64,000 nt of DNA from positions 1 through 64,000 of IMG/VR virus record IMGVR_UViG_3300046370_000598; one strand, written 5' to 3'. This DNA is from a virus. Below, piece after piece: positions 1 to 13,462 of this stretch (position 1 is the first letter of the stretch; every line of letters begins with the position of its first letter). The notes below the pieces were generated by a model, which was given only the letters and a program-made list of their open reading frames with translations, searched no databases and was not told where the DNA came from. Position numbers and translations under genes: made by a program.

Positions 1-3954
<3,954 letters not shown>

Positions 3955-3960
3955 TATATT

Positions 3961-6900
3961 ATGTTATCTACAGCAATAGGAATTCAATTTAACGTCAATG
4001 ATCTTGACGCAAATTATGAGGTTGTAGGAACATCTGATAATTATTCTTTTCAATATGATTTAGGTAAAGGTTCTAAACTTGTAGATTTTGAAGGAGACTT
4101 TTTTCAAAAATCAATATCTCTTGAAGGAAACTATGGGGAATTTGATGTTCGAGTTTTCGCTTCTAGTGATATAGGTATTAGGTCAGAATTTATAGAGAGT
4201 ACGATATCTATTAGTCCTCCAGAGTTTGATAATACATTTACTTTTAATAACTTAAGAATAAGTAATCTCCCAGATAATCCGAATATAGGATCATCTCAAA
4301 TTTACACACCTCAATCTGAAGGTGATAAGCTTGAGGTTTCGTCTGAGTATGTAAATAAAAACGTAGAAATATCTTGGTCTTTAGTTCCTCCTGCTGGTCA
4401 TGTGAAGGAAGGCCAGTCTCTTACGTCTGAATTATTAAAAGATACATTTTTTGAGAAATTTGAAATTAGTTTTACGAATGGCACAGGCTCTCAAATAATT
4501 GACGACGCAACCCTCGCATCTAGCGTGGGAATGCAATCAAGTCTGTCTACTGCAGACGTAACTGGATTACTTAATGAGTATAGAGATTTTTCTTTAACTT
4601 TAAATGATTCTGCTTTTGATGATATAGAATTAGATAGAACTTTTGCAATACAAATTGTTTCTCACGATTCATTTGGTCGAACCGCAACAGGTTTATTAAC
4701 AGGAATAAATTACGAACCTACTTTAAGTAATTTTTCATATTCGTTAAGAGGATCTGATACGTCTTTTTCTTGGTTTTCAAATGATACTGATTTTAGTGGA
4801 GTAAATGTAACTCAATTAGCTTTACCTTCAAACATTAATTTGATTGATGAAAATGATATTGACGAAAATATAGATTACTTTACTGATTTAAGTTTGGCAT
4901 CATCTTGGAACTTTGGGTTTGGAGATTATCAATCTGGAGATATGGTTACTTTTGACGGCGATGTTTATCGTTCTCTTCAGGCTCATTCGAGCGACTCAAG
5001 TAATGCGCCAGGGAATATATTATATTGGCAAAATATAGGTCAAAAAGTAGACTTCTCTTCGAATAGCTTTAATGTTTTTGACGACCAATTTGAGAATAGT
5101 CAAGTATGGGGTTATTCATATTATTATTCCCTTCAAGCTTCTGATGGTTACGGGTCATCTTCTAGGTTTAATTTGACTGATAGCGGTTTAATTTCAAATG
5201 GAAAACTTAAACCTTTAACTTCAGAAGTTAGAATTCAAAATTTAAGATTCAGAGAAAGACAAGATGACTTAATTTTTAATTGGGAGGTCACAGATCAAGA
5301 TGGTAATTTAGTTGACTTAGAACAATATAAATTTGCACTATCTAATTCTGATACTCCTTCCGTATTAGGCATTAGCGGATCTCTTTTCGATTCAAATACG
5401 CAAGAATTTGTCACAGGTATAACAGAAGGTAATAACGCACGAGCATCAACCATAAATGAATTCGGTCAGCGAACAATTTTATTTGATCTTCCAAATACAA
5501 ATATATTTGATACATATGAATTTACTAGAGAAATAAATAATAATTTATATGGTACAGGTGATTTTGTTTCTAATTTTCCATTGTTTAATGATTCGACTAT
5601 TTATTTGCAGAATGACTATGTAACTGATAGTAATAAAAATATATATAAATCAATTGAGCCAAATACTAATAATGAAAAACCAATATATGATTTATGGAGT
5701 GAATCTATAACTTATAATATAAATGATTATGTTGAATATGAAAATGAAATATATCAAGCTGGTCAGCAATTTGGTCCGACATCAAATAATATAGTTGGTG
5801 TTTTTGAGTACGGAAGTAATTATAATTCTGGCGAATTGGTTATATCTCCAAGCGCTCAAATAAATACATACTTTCCATCCCAAGCATATATAGCTGGGGA
5901 TGTTGTATTATATAATCAAACAGTATATTTAGCATTATTAAATCAGTCTGAACAAGATGATTTTACTCCTGGAGCTGATAGAAATTATTGGCGAACATTA
6001 TCTTTGTTTGATGAAGTTGCTTCTTTTGTTTACGGCGCCAAAAATGATATCGTCTCGAGTACAGGAATTCCTTTTGTTGACTCTGATAACTGGCAGATAC
6101 AAACCCCAGAAACGTCTGAGTATTTTAATAAAGTTATAGAACAGTATCCTCTCGATGTTTCATTATGGTCAAATATAAATAGCTATCAAACAGGGGAGTT
6201 GGTTTTGTATGATAATAATGTTTGGAGCGGGATAGCCGAAAGCGGACCTGTCTACAACAGTGCGAAAATTCCAGGTCAAAATTCAGATTTTTGGACTGAT
6301 GCAGATGTAAGTCTAGGTTTTAATATTGGAGATAGAATATATGTAAATAATTTTGTTTACAAAGCTTCACAGAATAATCCTGATGGGTCACCTATTCCTG
6401 CGATATTAAATTCAGGGGACTCTGTAAATTCTAATTATTATGATTGTGGTTGGGTTCCATTTTGGGAAAGAGATGATTCTTACGAAGGCTTTGTTTATGG
6501 ACATATTGGTATCCCTGAAAGCGGAAAAAGAAGTATTGGATTAGAAGTTGGGATAATTAGTAATACTGGCGAAATATTAAACAGTCAATCAATAATAGGT
6601 ATTAATAGTGAGCCAAGTATAATTCCACAAGGATTTCAAGTTGATAGTTTAACCGAGGCAAGTAAAGTCAAATTTAATTTCAATTACGCTTTAGGATCTC
6701 AAGAAAAAACTTCAAAGGTTCATTTATATAGATCTTCTTCTCCTGATTTTGATATTACAGACGAAAACGGTTTTCCTATATCAGAGACAGGAAATAATTC
6801 TCCTTTAGCGAAAATTGTATTTGGTGCTGGAGACGCAACATTTGGTGATAATATTACTCAGATAATTGATGAACCACCTATACCAAATATTGGTGGACTC

Positions 6901-9687
6901 GGAGATCAAATAACTGGTTACTATTATAAAATATTACCTTTTGATGATTTTGGTAGTGGAGACATATTTGGCGTTAATGATAATCAGGGATCTTTAGAAA
7001 GAGTATTAGCTTACCCTAAAAACTTTAATAATAATAATCCTAATGGAGTTATAGGTCCAGTATTTAGAACTTCTAAAGATGACATTCCTGGAGTAGTACA
7101 AAACTTTTCTGGAGCTACAGCTTTTGAAAATTATTTTTTAAATTGGAATCACCCAAATTCTGAAATAGGGGAACTTCAAAATGTGCCAAATGATTTAAGT
7201 CATTATGAAGTTTGGATGTCTGAAGAGGATAGACTTGAACTTGGTAGTTTAAATATATATTTAAAAGATCAAGCTGATCCAAATCAAGCTGTAGATTTTT
7301 CAAATGCAAGCGGATATAGAAGAATAGAATCTGATATAGAAAGCGTTGGACCTATACCTATAGAAAAACAAGATCCTGCATCTGGAATAACAAATGCAAC
7401 TAATATTTTTAACGTTTCAGCAAAATCTCCAATCATTGAAACTTCATACCTAGGTAAAACTAATGATACTAAATATTTTTGGGTTAGAGCTGTGGATCAA
7501 GCTGGGAATAAAAGCCCTTTTACTGGAGCAGCTAATTTACAAGATCAATATATTCGCGGATTTGAGCTAACACTTGGACAAGCAACTGCAACAGATATAT
7601 CTGATTTTGAAGTTAATATGACTGAAAAATTTGGTAACACTATAGCTCTTGTTCCTAACGATCCTTTTGTAGAGTCAACGACAACTCCAGGAGATATAAC
7701 TTGGACGGATCATGTTTTATATTATCAGGGTACTGGTTATGTTATAGGTGGAGATGAAATAGGGCCTTCGTTTGGAGATTCTGATACATCTTACATATGG
7801 TGGAAGAATGACACTACCGAATATAATTCAATTGATCCAGAAGTTTATTTTCAAAACAATGGATTAAGAAGCGTATCTTATTCTGGCGCAGGTTATAGAT
7901 TATCAGATAATCACCCTGCAGGCTCAAATGGCCTTAATCAAGATCCTGATTTTGAGGATGGAGACTTTATTGTTGCTAGAGTTAATAACGGTATAGTTAC
8001 TCCTGTTTATCACGCTTTTGCTAACGCATTAATTGGAACAGCAAATATAGCAGAAGCAGCTATTGTTAGCGCGAAAATTAACGATCTTTCTGCTGATAAA
8101 ATAACTGCAGGGCAGGTTCAGAGCGCTGATATTCAGCTTAGTCAAACAGGAAGTCAAGTGGGGACATTGAGATCTGTAGGTTTCACAGGTATAAATCATT
8201 CTATGTCTCAAAATGGATTTTTTCTTAAGGGGGATGGAACTTTTTCATTTCAACAAGGTGGTAGCAGTTTAGGTTTTGAAAATGGAACTTTAACTCTTGC
8301 AGGAAACATAAGGCAAACAAGTGGGTATGATTATGATTTTATAGATATATCTGCAACTCCTAATAATTTTAATTACTTAGAGGTTCAAAGTGGTTATCAA
8401 AGAACTATTGGTGAGAAAGTATCTATTTTAATAGATTTTAGGAATTCATCTATCAGTCAAGCTAGTGATGTGAGGGTAAAAGCCTTTGGTGTTAAAGACG
8501 ATGGTTCGGAATATAATATTGGCTCTATTAGTAATAATTGGTATGACGTTACCACTGTAGAGAGCGTGTTCGATGATAACCATGGACAGAATAATTTTAC
8601 TTACGTTTCTTTTAGTCAATCTAACGGAAGCACTCAAATAATTTTAGAATTAGATAGTGAGGGTTTTGACAGTTGCCTGAATTACGGATCTAATAATGGC
8701 GAATCTATTGTTATCTATATCAAGAGTATACATTCTAATTTTCAGAAAAAACACACTATAGGGAGAATTATAGATGGTAAAACTGGTTTGGATGGTGCTG
8801 CTGGAGCGAATGGAGCTACTGGGGAAATGGGTAGATCTCCTACTTATAGAGGTTTATGGTCATCAGGTGAAACTTATCTAGCTATATCTGGAACTATAAC
8901 TCAACCTGGTCGGGGTGACATAGTGAAGTATGGTAATAATTATTATATTTGCATAAATACTTCAACCGGAATTGCTCCGACAAATACACAATACTGGATT
9001 CCATTTGGAGCGCAATTTGATAACGTAGCCACAAATATACTTTTAACTCAAGATGCATATATAACTAATGAGTTAATCATGGGCAATAATAATTCCGACG
9101 GAGGTATTAAATCTAATGGATTTGCGGGTGGATTTAATACGAATGGAACCTTAAGAACTCCTCAGTCTTATAATCCAGCTGGATTTAGATTAGATAGAAT
9201 TGGAACGAGTACAGCTTTATTTGATGTAGGAGGAAAAACAAGTACTGGGTCGGATACATATATAAGATTTTCAACCTCTACTGGCAAGGTAGAAATTAAA
9301 GGGGGATTTACGAATAACTCCGTTCTTTCTGATATTAATGTAACCTCTCTAACGAGTAGTGACCCTCAAGCTATTTTTATTGGAGGTGGATATAATAATA
9401 ATATAACTGAAACAGTATCAACGGGGAATTTTAATAGTCTAGGATCTTCCATTGTTGGAGGAGCAGAAAACCTAATCGAAGCAAGGTTTTCTTTTATTGG
9501 TAATGGTTACGCTAATGTATGCAAGGATAATTTCTCAGCAATTACTGCTGGATACAATAATCAAATGAGTTACGCCTCTGCAGCAAATGAGGGCGCAAAT
9601 TTTATTGGCGCTGGACAAAATAATACTATTAACGGCGGAACAAATCAGGCAATAATCTGCGGAAGTAATAATACTATAGCAAATTAA
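3961..9687 (+). CDS. Giant tail protein: fibronectin-like, carbohydrate-module and beta-roll domains (J C-terminal part)
   Basis: 1,908 residues, in the same frame as the upstream J-like gene and starting six bases after its stop. The N-terminal third looks like Ig/fibronectin-type beta repeats. Several CBM5/12-like modules (W, then Y..GD.V.Y.G..Y.A, then W) lie near 4900-5040, 5600-6310 and 8840-9010. Near 8035-8130 is an AAIVSAKINDLSADKITAG segment typical of the J central fibre. A short collagen-like GAAGANGATGEMG stretch follows near 8790-8830, and a glycine/asparagine beta-roll (IGGGYNNNI, IVGGAENLI, IGAGQNNTI) ends the protein. It probably forms the distal receptor-binding part of the tail tip. 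It has no S74 chaperone of its own; the next two genes do. Confidence 0.75.
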   Translation: MLSTAIGIQFNVNDLDANYEVVGTSDNYSFQYDLGKGSKLVDFEGDFFQKSISLEGNYGEFDVRVFASSDIGIRSEFIESTISISPPEFDNTFTFNNLRISNLPDNPNIGSSQIYTPQSEGDKLEVSSEYVNKNVEISWSLVPPAGHVKEGQSLTSELLKDTFFEKFEISFTNGTGSQIIDDATLASSVGMQSSLSTADVTGLLNEYRDFSLTLNDSAFDDIELDRTFAIQIVSHDSFGRTATGLLTGINYEPTLSNFSYSLRGSDTSFSWFSNDTDFSGVNVTQLALPSNINLIDENDIDENIDYFTDLSLASSWNFGFGDYQSGDMVTFDGDVYRSLQAHSSDSSNAPGNILYWQNIGQKVDFSSNSFNVFDDQFENSQVWGYSYYYSLQASDGYGSSSRFNLTDSGLISNGKLKPLTSEVRIQNLRFRERQDDLIFNWEVTDQDGNLVDLEQYKFALSNSDTPSVLGISGSLFDSNTQEFVTGITEGNNARASTINEFGQRTILFDLPNTNIFDTYEFTREINNNLYGTGDFVSNFPLFNDSTIYLQNDYVTDSNKNIYKSIEPNTNNEKPIYDLWSESITYNINDYVEYENEIYQAGQQFGPTSNNIVGVFEYGSNYNSGELVISPSAQINTYFPSQAYIAGDVVLYNQTVYLALLNQSEQDDFTPGADRNYWRTLSLFDEVASFVYGAKNDIVSSTGIPFVDSDNWQIQTPETSEYFNKVIEQYPLDVSLWSNINSYQTGELVLYDNNVWSGIAESGPVYNSAKIPGQNSDFWTDADVSLGFNIGDRIYVNNFVYKASQNNPDGSPIPAILNSGDSVNSNYYDCGWVPFWERDDSYEGFVYGHIGIPESGKRSIGLEVGIISNTGEILNSQSIIGINSEPSIIPQGFQVDSLTEASKVKFNFNYALGSQEKTSKVHLYRSSSPDFDITDENGFPISETGNNSPLAKIVFGAGDATFGDNITQIIDEPPIPNIGGLGDQITGYYYKILPFDDFGSGDIFGVNDNQGSLERVLAYPKNFNNNNPNGVIGPVFRTSKDDIPGVVQNFSGATAFENYFLNWNHPNSEIGELQNVPNDLSHYEVWMSEEDRLELGSLNIYLKDQADPNQAVDFSNASGYRRIESDIESVGPIPIEKQDPASGITNATNIFNVSAKSPIIETSYLGKTNDTKYFWVRAVDQAGNKSPFTGAANLQDQYIRGFELTLGQATATDISDFEVNMTEKFGNTIALVPNDPFVESTTTPGDITWTDHVLYYQGTGYVIGGDEIGPSFGDSDTSYIWWKNDTTEYNSIDPEVYFQNNGLRSVSYSGAGYRLSDNHPAGSNGLNQDPDFEDGDFIVARVNNGIVTPVYHAFANALIGTANIAEAAIVSAKINDLSADKITAGQVQSADIQLSQTGSQVGTLRSVGFTGINHSMSQNGFFLKGDGTFSFQQGGSSLGFENGTLTLAGNIRQTSGYDYDFIDISATPNNFNYLEVQSGYQRTIGEKVSILIDFRNSSISQASDVRVKAFGVKDDGSEYNIGSISNNWYDVTTVESVFDDNHGQNNFTYVSFSQSNGSTQIILELDSEGFDSCLNYGSNNGESIVIYIKSIHSNFQKKHTIGRIIDGKTGLDGAAGANGATGEMGRSPTYRGLWSSGETYLAISGTITQPGRGDIVKYGNNYYICINTSTGIAPTNTQYWIPFGAQFDNVATNILLTQDAYITNELIMGNNNSDGGIKSNGFAGGFNTNGTLRTPQSYNPAGFRLDRIGTSTALFDVGGKTSTGSDTYIRFSTSTGKVEIKGGFTNNSVLSDINVTSLTSSDPQAIFIGGGYNNNITETVSTGNFNSLGSSIVGGAENLIEARFSFIGNGYANVCKDNFSAITAGYNNQMSYASAANEGANFIGAGQNNTINGGTNQAIICGSNNTIAN

Positions 9688-9688
9688 A

Positions 9689-10957
9689 ATGGCGACAACT
9701 CCACAAATTTTTATAAATAGTAATACTACCCCCGACCCTTATACAGCTTTATATTCTCCTAGTGTTTTGGGTGCTAATGGTAATTATGTATCATTTCATG
9801 ATAAACAGTGGATTTATAATTCTTGGTTTTTAACTTCTACTTGGAGCTCAAATTTATCCAGTCACTACTTCTTTATACCATCGAATCAAATAGATCTAGG
9901 TGTACAACCTGAAGTTTATGGAGATAATTGGATTTATAGCCAACATTTTTCATGGATGTATTTGTCGGTAACTAAAGCTAGTCTTGTTGAGATAGGCACG
10001 AGTAGTGCGGATTTTTGGTTTTGGAGCAACAGAGAATTAGTAGAAGTGGGGAATCCAAGTAATAGTATTGGTTTAGGATGGTGTTTCGTCGCTTCTTATA
10101 TGAACCAAAATCCGCTTGCTAATACTAATTATGACCACATAATCTATTGTCACAATTTTTTTAATCTTAGTAATAATGGTACAGCAGGAGCATGGGCTTA
10201 TATTACCAAGCAAAATAATAAGTGGATATTTCATCATATCTCCGAAGCGAAAGATTACGAAATGTCGGGTTTAGACTTTTCAGGAAGCGGGTCTGGTTCT
10301 GGAAGTGAAACTCCCAACGACCCCGATCCTAGTGAGACGCCACCTACCCCCCCTCCTTTTGGAACCCCTCCAAGCACCCCTTCGTTTTCTCCATCTCCAA
10401 GTTTTGAACCTTCAAATTTAATATGCTCTGGCAAGTATAATTTTATAGAAAAAGGAAGAAGGTGTTCAATAATTAATGGTAAATATGTATACATAGGAAC
10501 CGATCAAAACCAAACAGATCACGGTCAATATAATTGCCATGTCCTCGGGGGTATTTTCTCTAATCACAACTATATTCGATATTCTTGTAGGTTTTACGTT
10601 CATTGTTCTAACGGCTTGTTTTCAGAAGGCGATGTCGTCGCAAGCAGACTGTCCGACAAAAGGTTAAAGGTTAACGTAAAAAAAATCAAAGAACCTACAG
10701 AAAAAATAAGAAAAATAAACGCAGTATCTTTTTATTGGAACGAAAAACAGCAAACATATACCGGAAGAGATATAGGGTTAATAGCTCAGGAGGTAGAAGA
10801 GGTTTTGCCTGTGGCTGTAAAAAATAGAAAAAGCGGGTTTAAGGCTGTACAATACCATAAGATAATTCCTTTATTGGTAGGATCAGTTAAAGACAAACAG
10901 AAGAGAATAAATAAATTAAAACAAAAAGTTATTTTTTTAAAAAATGGGCAATCATAA
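9689..10957 (+). CDS. Tail adhesin with C-terminal S74 intramolecular chaperone
   Basis: 422 residues, starting two bases after the previous stop in another frame. Residues about 25-190 are Trp/Tyr-rich (DNWIYSQHFSWMYLS and similar), resembling the segment near 2935-3210 in the J-like gene. A Ser/Gly/Pro linker (10270-10400) follows, then a short beta-roll, then the chaperone of the endosialidase type with SDKRLKVNVKK, IGLIAQEVEEVLP and YHKIIPLL. In that family the domain trimerises fibres and cleaves itself off at the conserved serine. The C-terminal 170 residues are paralogous to the whole following protein, and the genes overlap by 14 bases. Confidence 0.75.
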   Translation: MATTPQIFINSNTTPDPYTALYSPSVLGANGNYVSFHDKQWIYNSWFLTSTWSSNLSSHYFFIPSNQIDLGVQPEVYGDNWIYSQHFSWMYLSVTKASLVEIGTSSADFWFWSNRELVEVGNPSNSIGLGWCFVASYMNQNPLANTNYDHIIYCHNFFNLSNNGTAGAWAYITKQNNKWIFHHISEAKDYEMSGLDFSGSGSGSGSETPNDPDPSETPPTPPPFGTPPSTPSFSPSPSFEPSNLICSGKYNFIEKGRRCSIINGKYVYIGTDQNQTDHGQYNCHVLGGIFSNHNYIRYSCRFYVHCSNGLFSEGDVVASRLSDKRLKVNVKKIKEPTEKIRKINAVSFYWNEKQQTYTGRDIGLIAQEVEEVLPVAVKNRKSGFKAVQYHKIIPLLVGSVKDKQKRINKLKQKVIFLKNGQS

Positions 10958-11480
10958 TTCTATTCTTGGTGGATACAATAATAGTATCGGAGGAGGATCT
11001 TCGTTCTGCACCATAATTAACGGTGCCGGAAACACTATTCCCGCAAACTCCCAAAATGTTCATGTAGTAGGAGATTCCGTATCTGTAAGTTCAACCAATA
11101 ATAGTGATAAATTTTATGTTGGATGTGCAAATGGACTTCATTGCGACGGTGACATAGTCGCATTCTCAGCATCAGATCAAAGGCTTAAAGATAATATAAC
11201 TCCAATCTCTGGATGCTTGGAAAAAGTCCTATACTTAGATGCTGTAGAGTTTGAATGGAATGAAAAGCAACAAACGCACGTGGGTCATGACATAGGATTA
11301 ATTGCTCAACAAGTCAAAGAGGTCGCTCCTGAGATTGTTGAGACAAGAAAAGATGGTTACCTTGCTGTTAAGTATGAAAAAATAATTCCATTACTTATTG
11401 GTGCTACACGAGAACAGGATTGCCAGATTCAAGAGCTTGAGCAACAAGTTCAGGATTTATTAGATAAATCTAACTGTTGA
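10944..11480 (+). CDS. Short beta-roll plus S74 chaperone protein
   Basis: 178 residues. The N-terminus (SILGGYNNSIGGG) is a beta-roll like the C-terminus of the 3961-9687 protein. The rest is an S74/endosialidase-type chaperone (SDQRLKDNI, IGLIAQQVKEVAPE, YEKIIPLL) ending in a short coiled coil. It lacks an independent receptor-binding region, so it may be a detached tip for the 1,908-residue protein or a duplicated tip of the preceding gene. The start ATG lies inside the previous gene, in another frame. Its stop overlaps the convergent minus-strand gene by 11 bases. Confidence 0.7.
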   Translation: MGNHNSILGGYNNSIGGGSSFCTIINGAGNTIPANSQNVHVVGDSVSVSSTNNSDKFYVGCANGLHCDGDIVAFSASDQRLKDNITPISGCLEKVLYLDAVEFEWNEKQQTHVGHDIGLIAQQVKEVAPEIVETRKDGYLAVKYEKIIPLLIGATREQDCQIQELEQQVQDLLDKSNC

Positions 11481-12303
11481 TAGCTTTCATTAAGATTCTT
11501 GATTCTGCGGGCGGAATATCAGAATAATCATTCCATTCTTTTACAGAATCATTTTTGTATTTTCCAGTCTTCCACCATTCCCTTAGTATGAATTTAAATT
11601 CTTCAAAGTTTGAGCAGTTTAGTTTTTCTTTAGCTAAGTTTTCAACCATAGAGTAGGCCGTTAACGTTGGAGATAAATTTGATTGCATTCCATTCATTGG
11701 ATTATTTGGGCTTGATTTATCTATTTCATCATCACCTACAATATGAACATTTAAAAAGTTTCTAACACAACGAACAAACGCTCTATTGCAAGCGATTGTT
11801 TCTAAGAATTTTGTAGCAAAGCTACTTGTGTTATCAAACGTAGCATTAGCCATATCTTGAAATTCTACTGCCTGCCCACTAGTTTCGTAGTTAGGTAAAA
11901 ATTTCATATGGCATATCGCTGCCACGTGATCTATTTCACATTTAACTACTTCGTAAGAAACATCTGAAAAGCCTCTGAGTTTTGCGAGTTCTTTAATTCC
12001 GCTTAGCTTAATTAATAATTGATGATCTTTTAATCCAACTATTGATCTTGGAACATCTTTTTTTCGCAAATCAAACCAAGACTTGTTCGGGAATAAATGT
12101 TCATCCTTGATCATTGATCTCCAGTTTACAGATCCATCTTCATTAAATTCATAGTCTACGTAATCAAGCAATCCAAATGGATTGCGTTTAAATTTAGCTG
12201 GTCCTTGATCGTAATTTTTAGGATATACGATTTGTCTTTCTTTTATCGTGACGTCAGATTCTATTGTCACTGAATTATCTGTTGTAGTTTTAGTCTTTGC
12301 CAT
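11470..12303 (-). CDS. Possible single-strand annealing / recombination mediator protein
   Basis: 277 residues, last gene of the minus-strand operon 19696-11470. The central block IACNRAFVRCVRNFLNVHIV resembles the basic conserved helix of Rad52/ERF/Sak-type annealing proteins (A..RA..RA.r..L.i), and an NYETSG..EFQDMANATF segment precedes it. I see no zinc finger, Walker motif or membrane segment. The operon also encodes an SSB-like protein (15360-15941), which fits a recombination role. The N-terminal 60 residues are polar and probably flexible. The function is a hypothesis from a short motif only; it could be another DNA-binding phage protein. Confidence 0.4.
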   Translation of the reverse strand: MAKTKTTTDNSVTIESDVTIKERQIVYPKNYDQGPAKFKRNPFGLLDYVDYEFNEDGSVNWRSMIKDEHLFPNKSWFDLRKKDVPRSIVGLKDHQLLIKLSGIKELAKLRGFSDVSYEVVKCEIDHVAAICHMKFLPNYETSGQAVEFQDMANATFDNTSSFATKFLETIACNRAFVRCVRNFLNVHIVGDDEIDKSSPNNPMNGMQSNLSPTLTAYSMVENLAKEKLNCSNFEEFKFILREWWKTGKYKNDSVKEWNDYSDIPPAESRILMKAINS

Positions 12304-13462
12304 AATTGTTGTCGTTATAAATTTTTAAGTTAATTTCATCTTCCCAAAATTCATCGCAATCTATGATTTGATCATGATCTCCAGATATTCCATGCCTCCA
12401 AGCAGCCTTGCTTGAGTATATTTTACTATCTGATACGATGACTTGTGCGCTTTTATAACGAGTATTATGACATATTTTTTCATGATTGTCAATATCTTTT
12501 TTTGTTTTTTTATCAATAAGATGTACATCCCAGTCGAAAAATTTTAATCTTAAATCATTTATTTTATTTTCATCTTTACATACAAGTTTTAATTTTATAC
12601 CTAATTTTTGAACAGCTTTAAAAAAGTCTTCTGTGTCATCAGGTTGTACATAATAATTAATTTGATGTATGTTGTTTTTTACTGCTCTAAGGTAATTTAT
12701 TTGCATAGGTTGATCAAGGAAAATATTTACTTTTCTTGAGTAAGCCCATTGAGCTATTTTCTCTTCGTCAAAATGTTCATTACCTAAGATGTTTGCGGGT
12801 TGATCTTTTGCAAAAGCTTTTGGCATGACGTGATTAGGAACAACAGCTAGAGACCCTGAGTGGTAAGCTCTTCCTATGTGAAGAGTTTCTAGATTGCTTA
12901 GATTGTTTGGTATATCTAGTAATTCTAAAACAGAAGATGCAATCTTTTCTGGCATTATTGTGTTTATTGTTTTAGGATATTCTTTATCAGAGAAAGATGC
13001 TTTATATTTTTTACGATCTGGTTCAAGTAAAATATGATTTTTATTGTCTCCCCAGTATGGCCCGCAACACTCTTTATATAATGTAGAATATAATCCAACT
13101 ATTTTTTTGTCAAATCCTGAGGCAATATGTATGCTAAATGAATCAGTCCCAACATGTAACATTGAGTTTTGTAAGATATATGCAGATTGCTTTATGGATG
13201 TTTGCCCTTGATGATGAATACAATAACTAATTCTTTGTTCTTCTTTACCCCCTATTTGTATTACTTTTATATTAGCTTTCTCCAAGAAAGGATTTAACAT
13301 ATGCATGACATCATTATAGTAGTCATAAGTTTTGGATTGTATCCTATTACTTGCATGAAGGGTGATATATCTTTCAGATACAACTGGAAAATAAGATACA
13401 TCTATACTGGGTTTATCTATTTTAACCCCACAGGATAATGCGTATTGTTCTACTAAGTGCAT
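12290..13462 (-). CDS. Glycosyltransferase family 9-like, C-terminal half plus extension
   Basis: 390 residues. Residues about 25-190 match the nucleotide-sugar-binding half of heptosyltransferase-type GT9 enzymes: IQIGGKEEQ, then MLHVGTDSFSIHIAS and a GP motif. The matching N-terminal Rossmann half is at the C-terminus of the upstream gene (13453-15360), in a different frame. The two ORFs overlap by 10 bases, the ATG lying across the upstream stop region. A second, Rossmann-like part (residues about 215-390) is unassigned. The product probably acts in glycan assembly. It may function as a two-subunit enzyme, need a frameshift, or reflect an indel. Confidence 0.65.
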   Translation of the reverse strand: MHLVEQYALSCGVKIDKPSIDVSYFPVVSERYITLHASNRIQSKTYDYYNDVMHMLNPFLEKANIKVIQIGGKEEQRISYCIHHQGQTSIKQSAYILQNSMLHVGTDSFSIHIASGFDKKIVGLYSTLYKECCGPYWGDNKNHILLEPDRKKYKASFSDKEYPKTINTIMPEKIASSVLELLDIPNNLSNLETLHIGRAYHSGSLAVVPNHVMPKAFAKDQPANILGNEHFDEEKIAQWAYSRKVNIFLDQPMQINYLRAVKNNIHQINYYVQPDDTEDFFKAVQKLGIKLKLVCKDENKINDLRLKFFDWDVHLIDKKTKKDIDNHEKICHNTRYKSAQVIVSDSKIYSSKAAWRHGISGDHDQIIDCDEFWEDEINLKIYNDNNYGKD

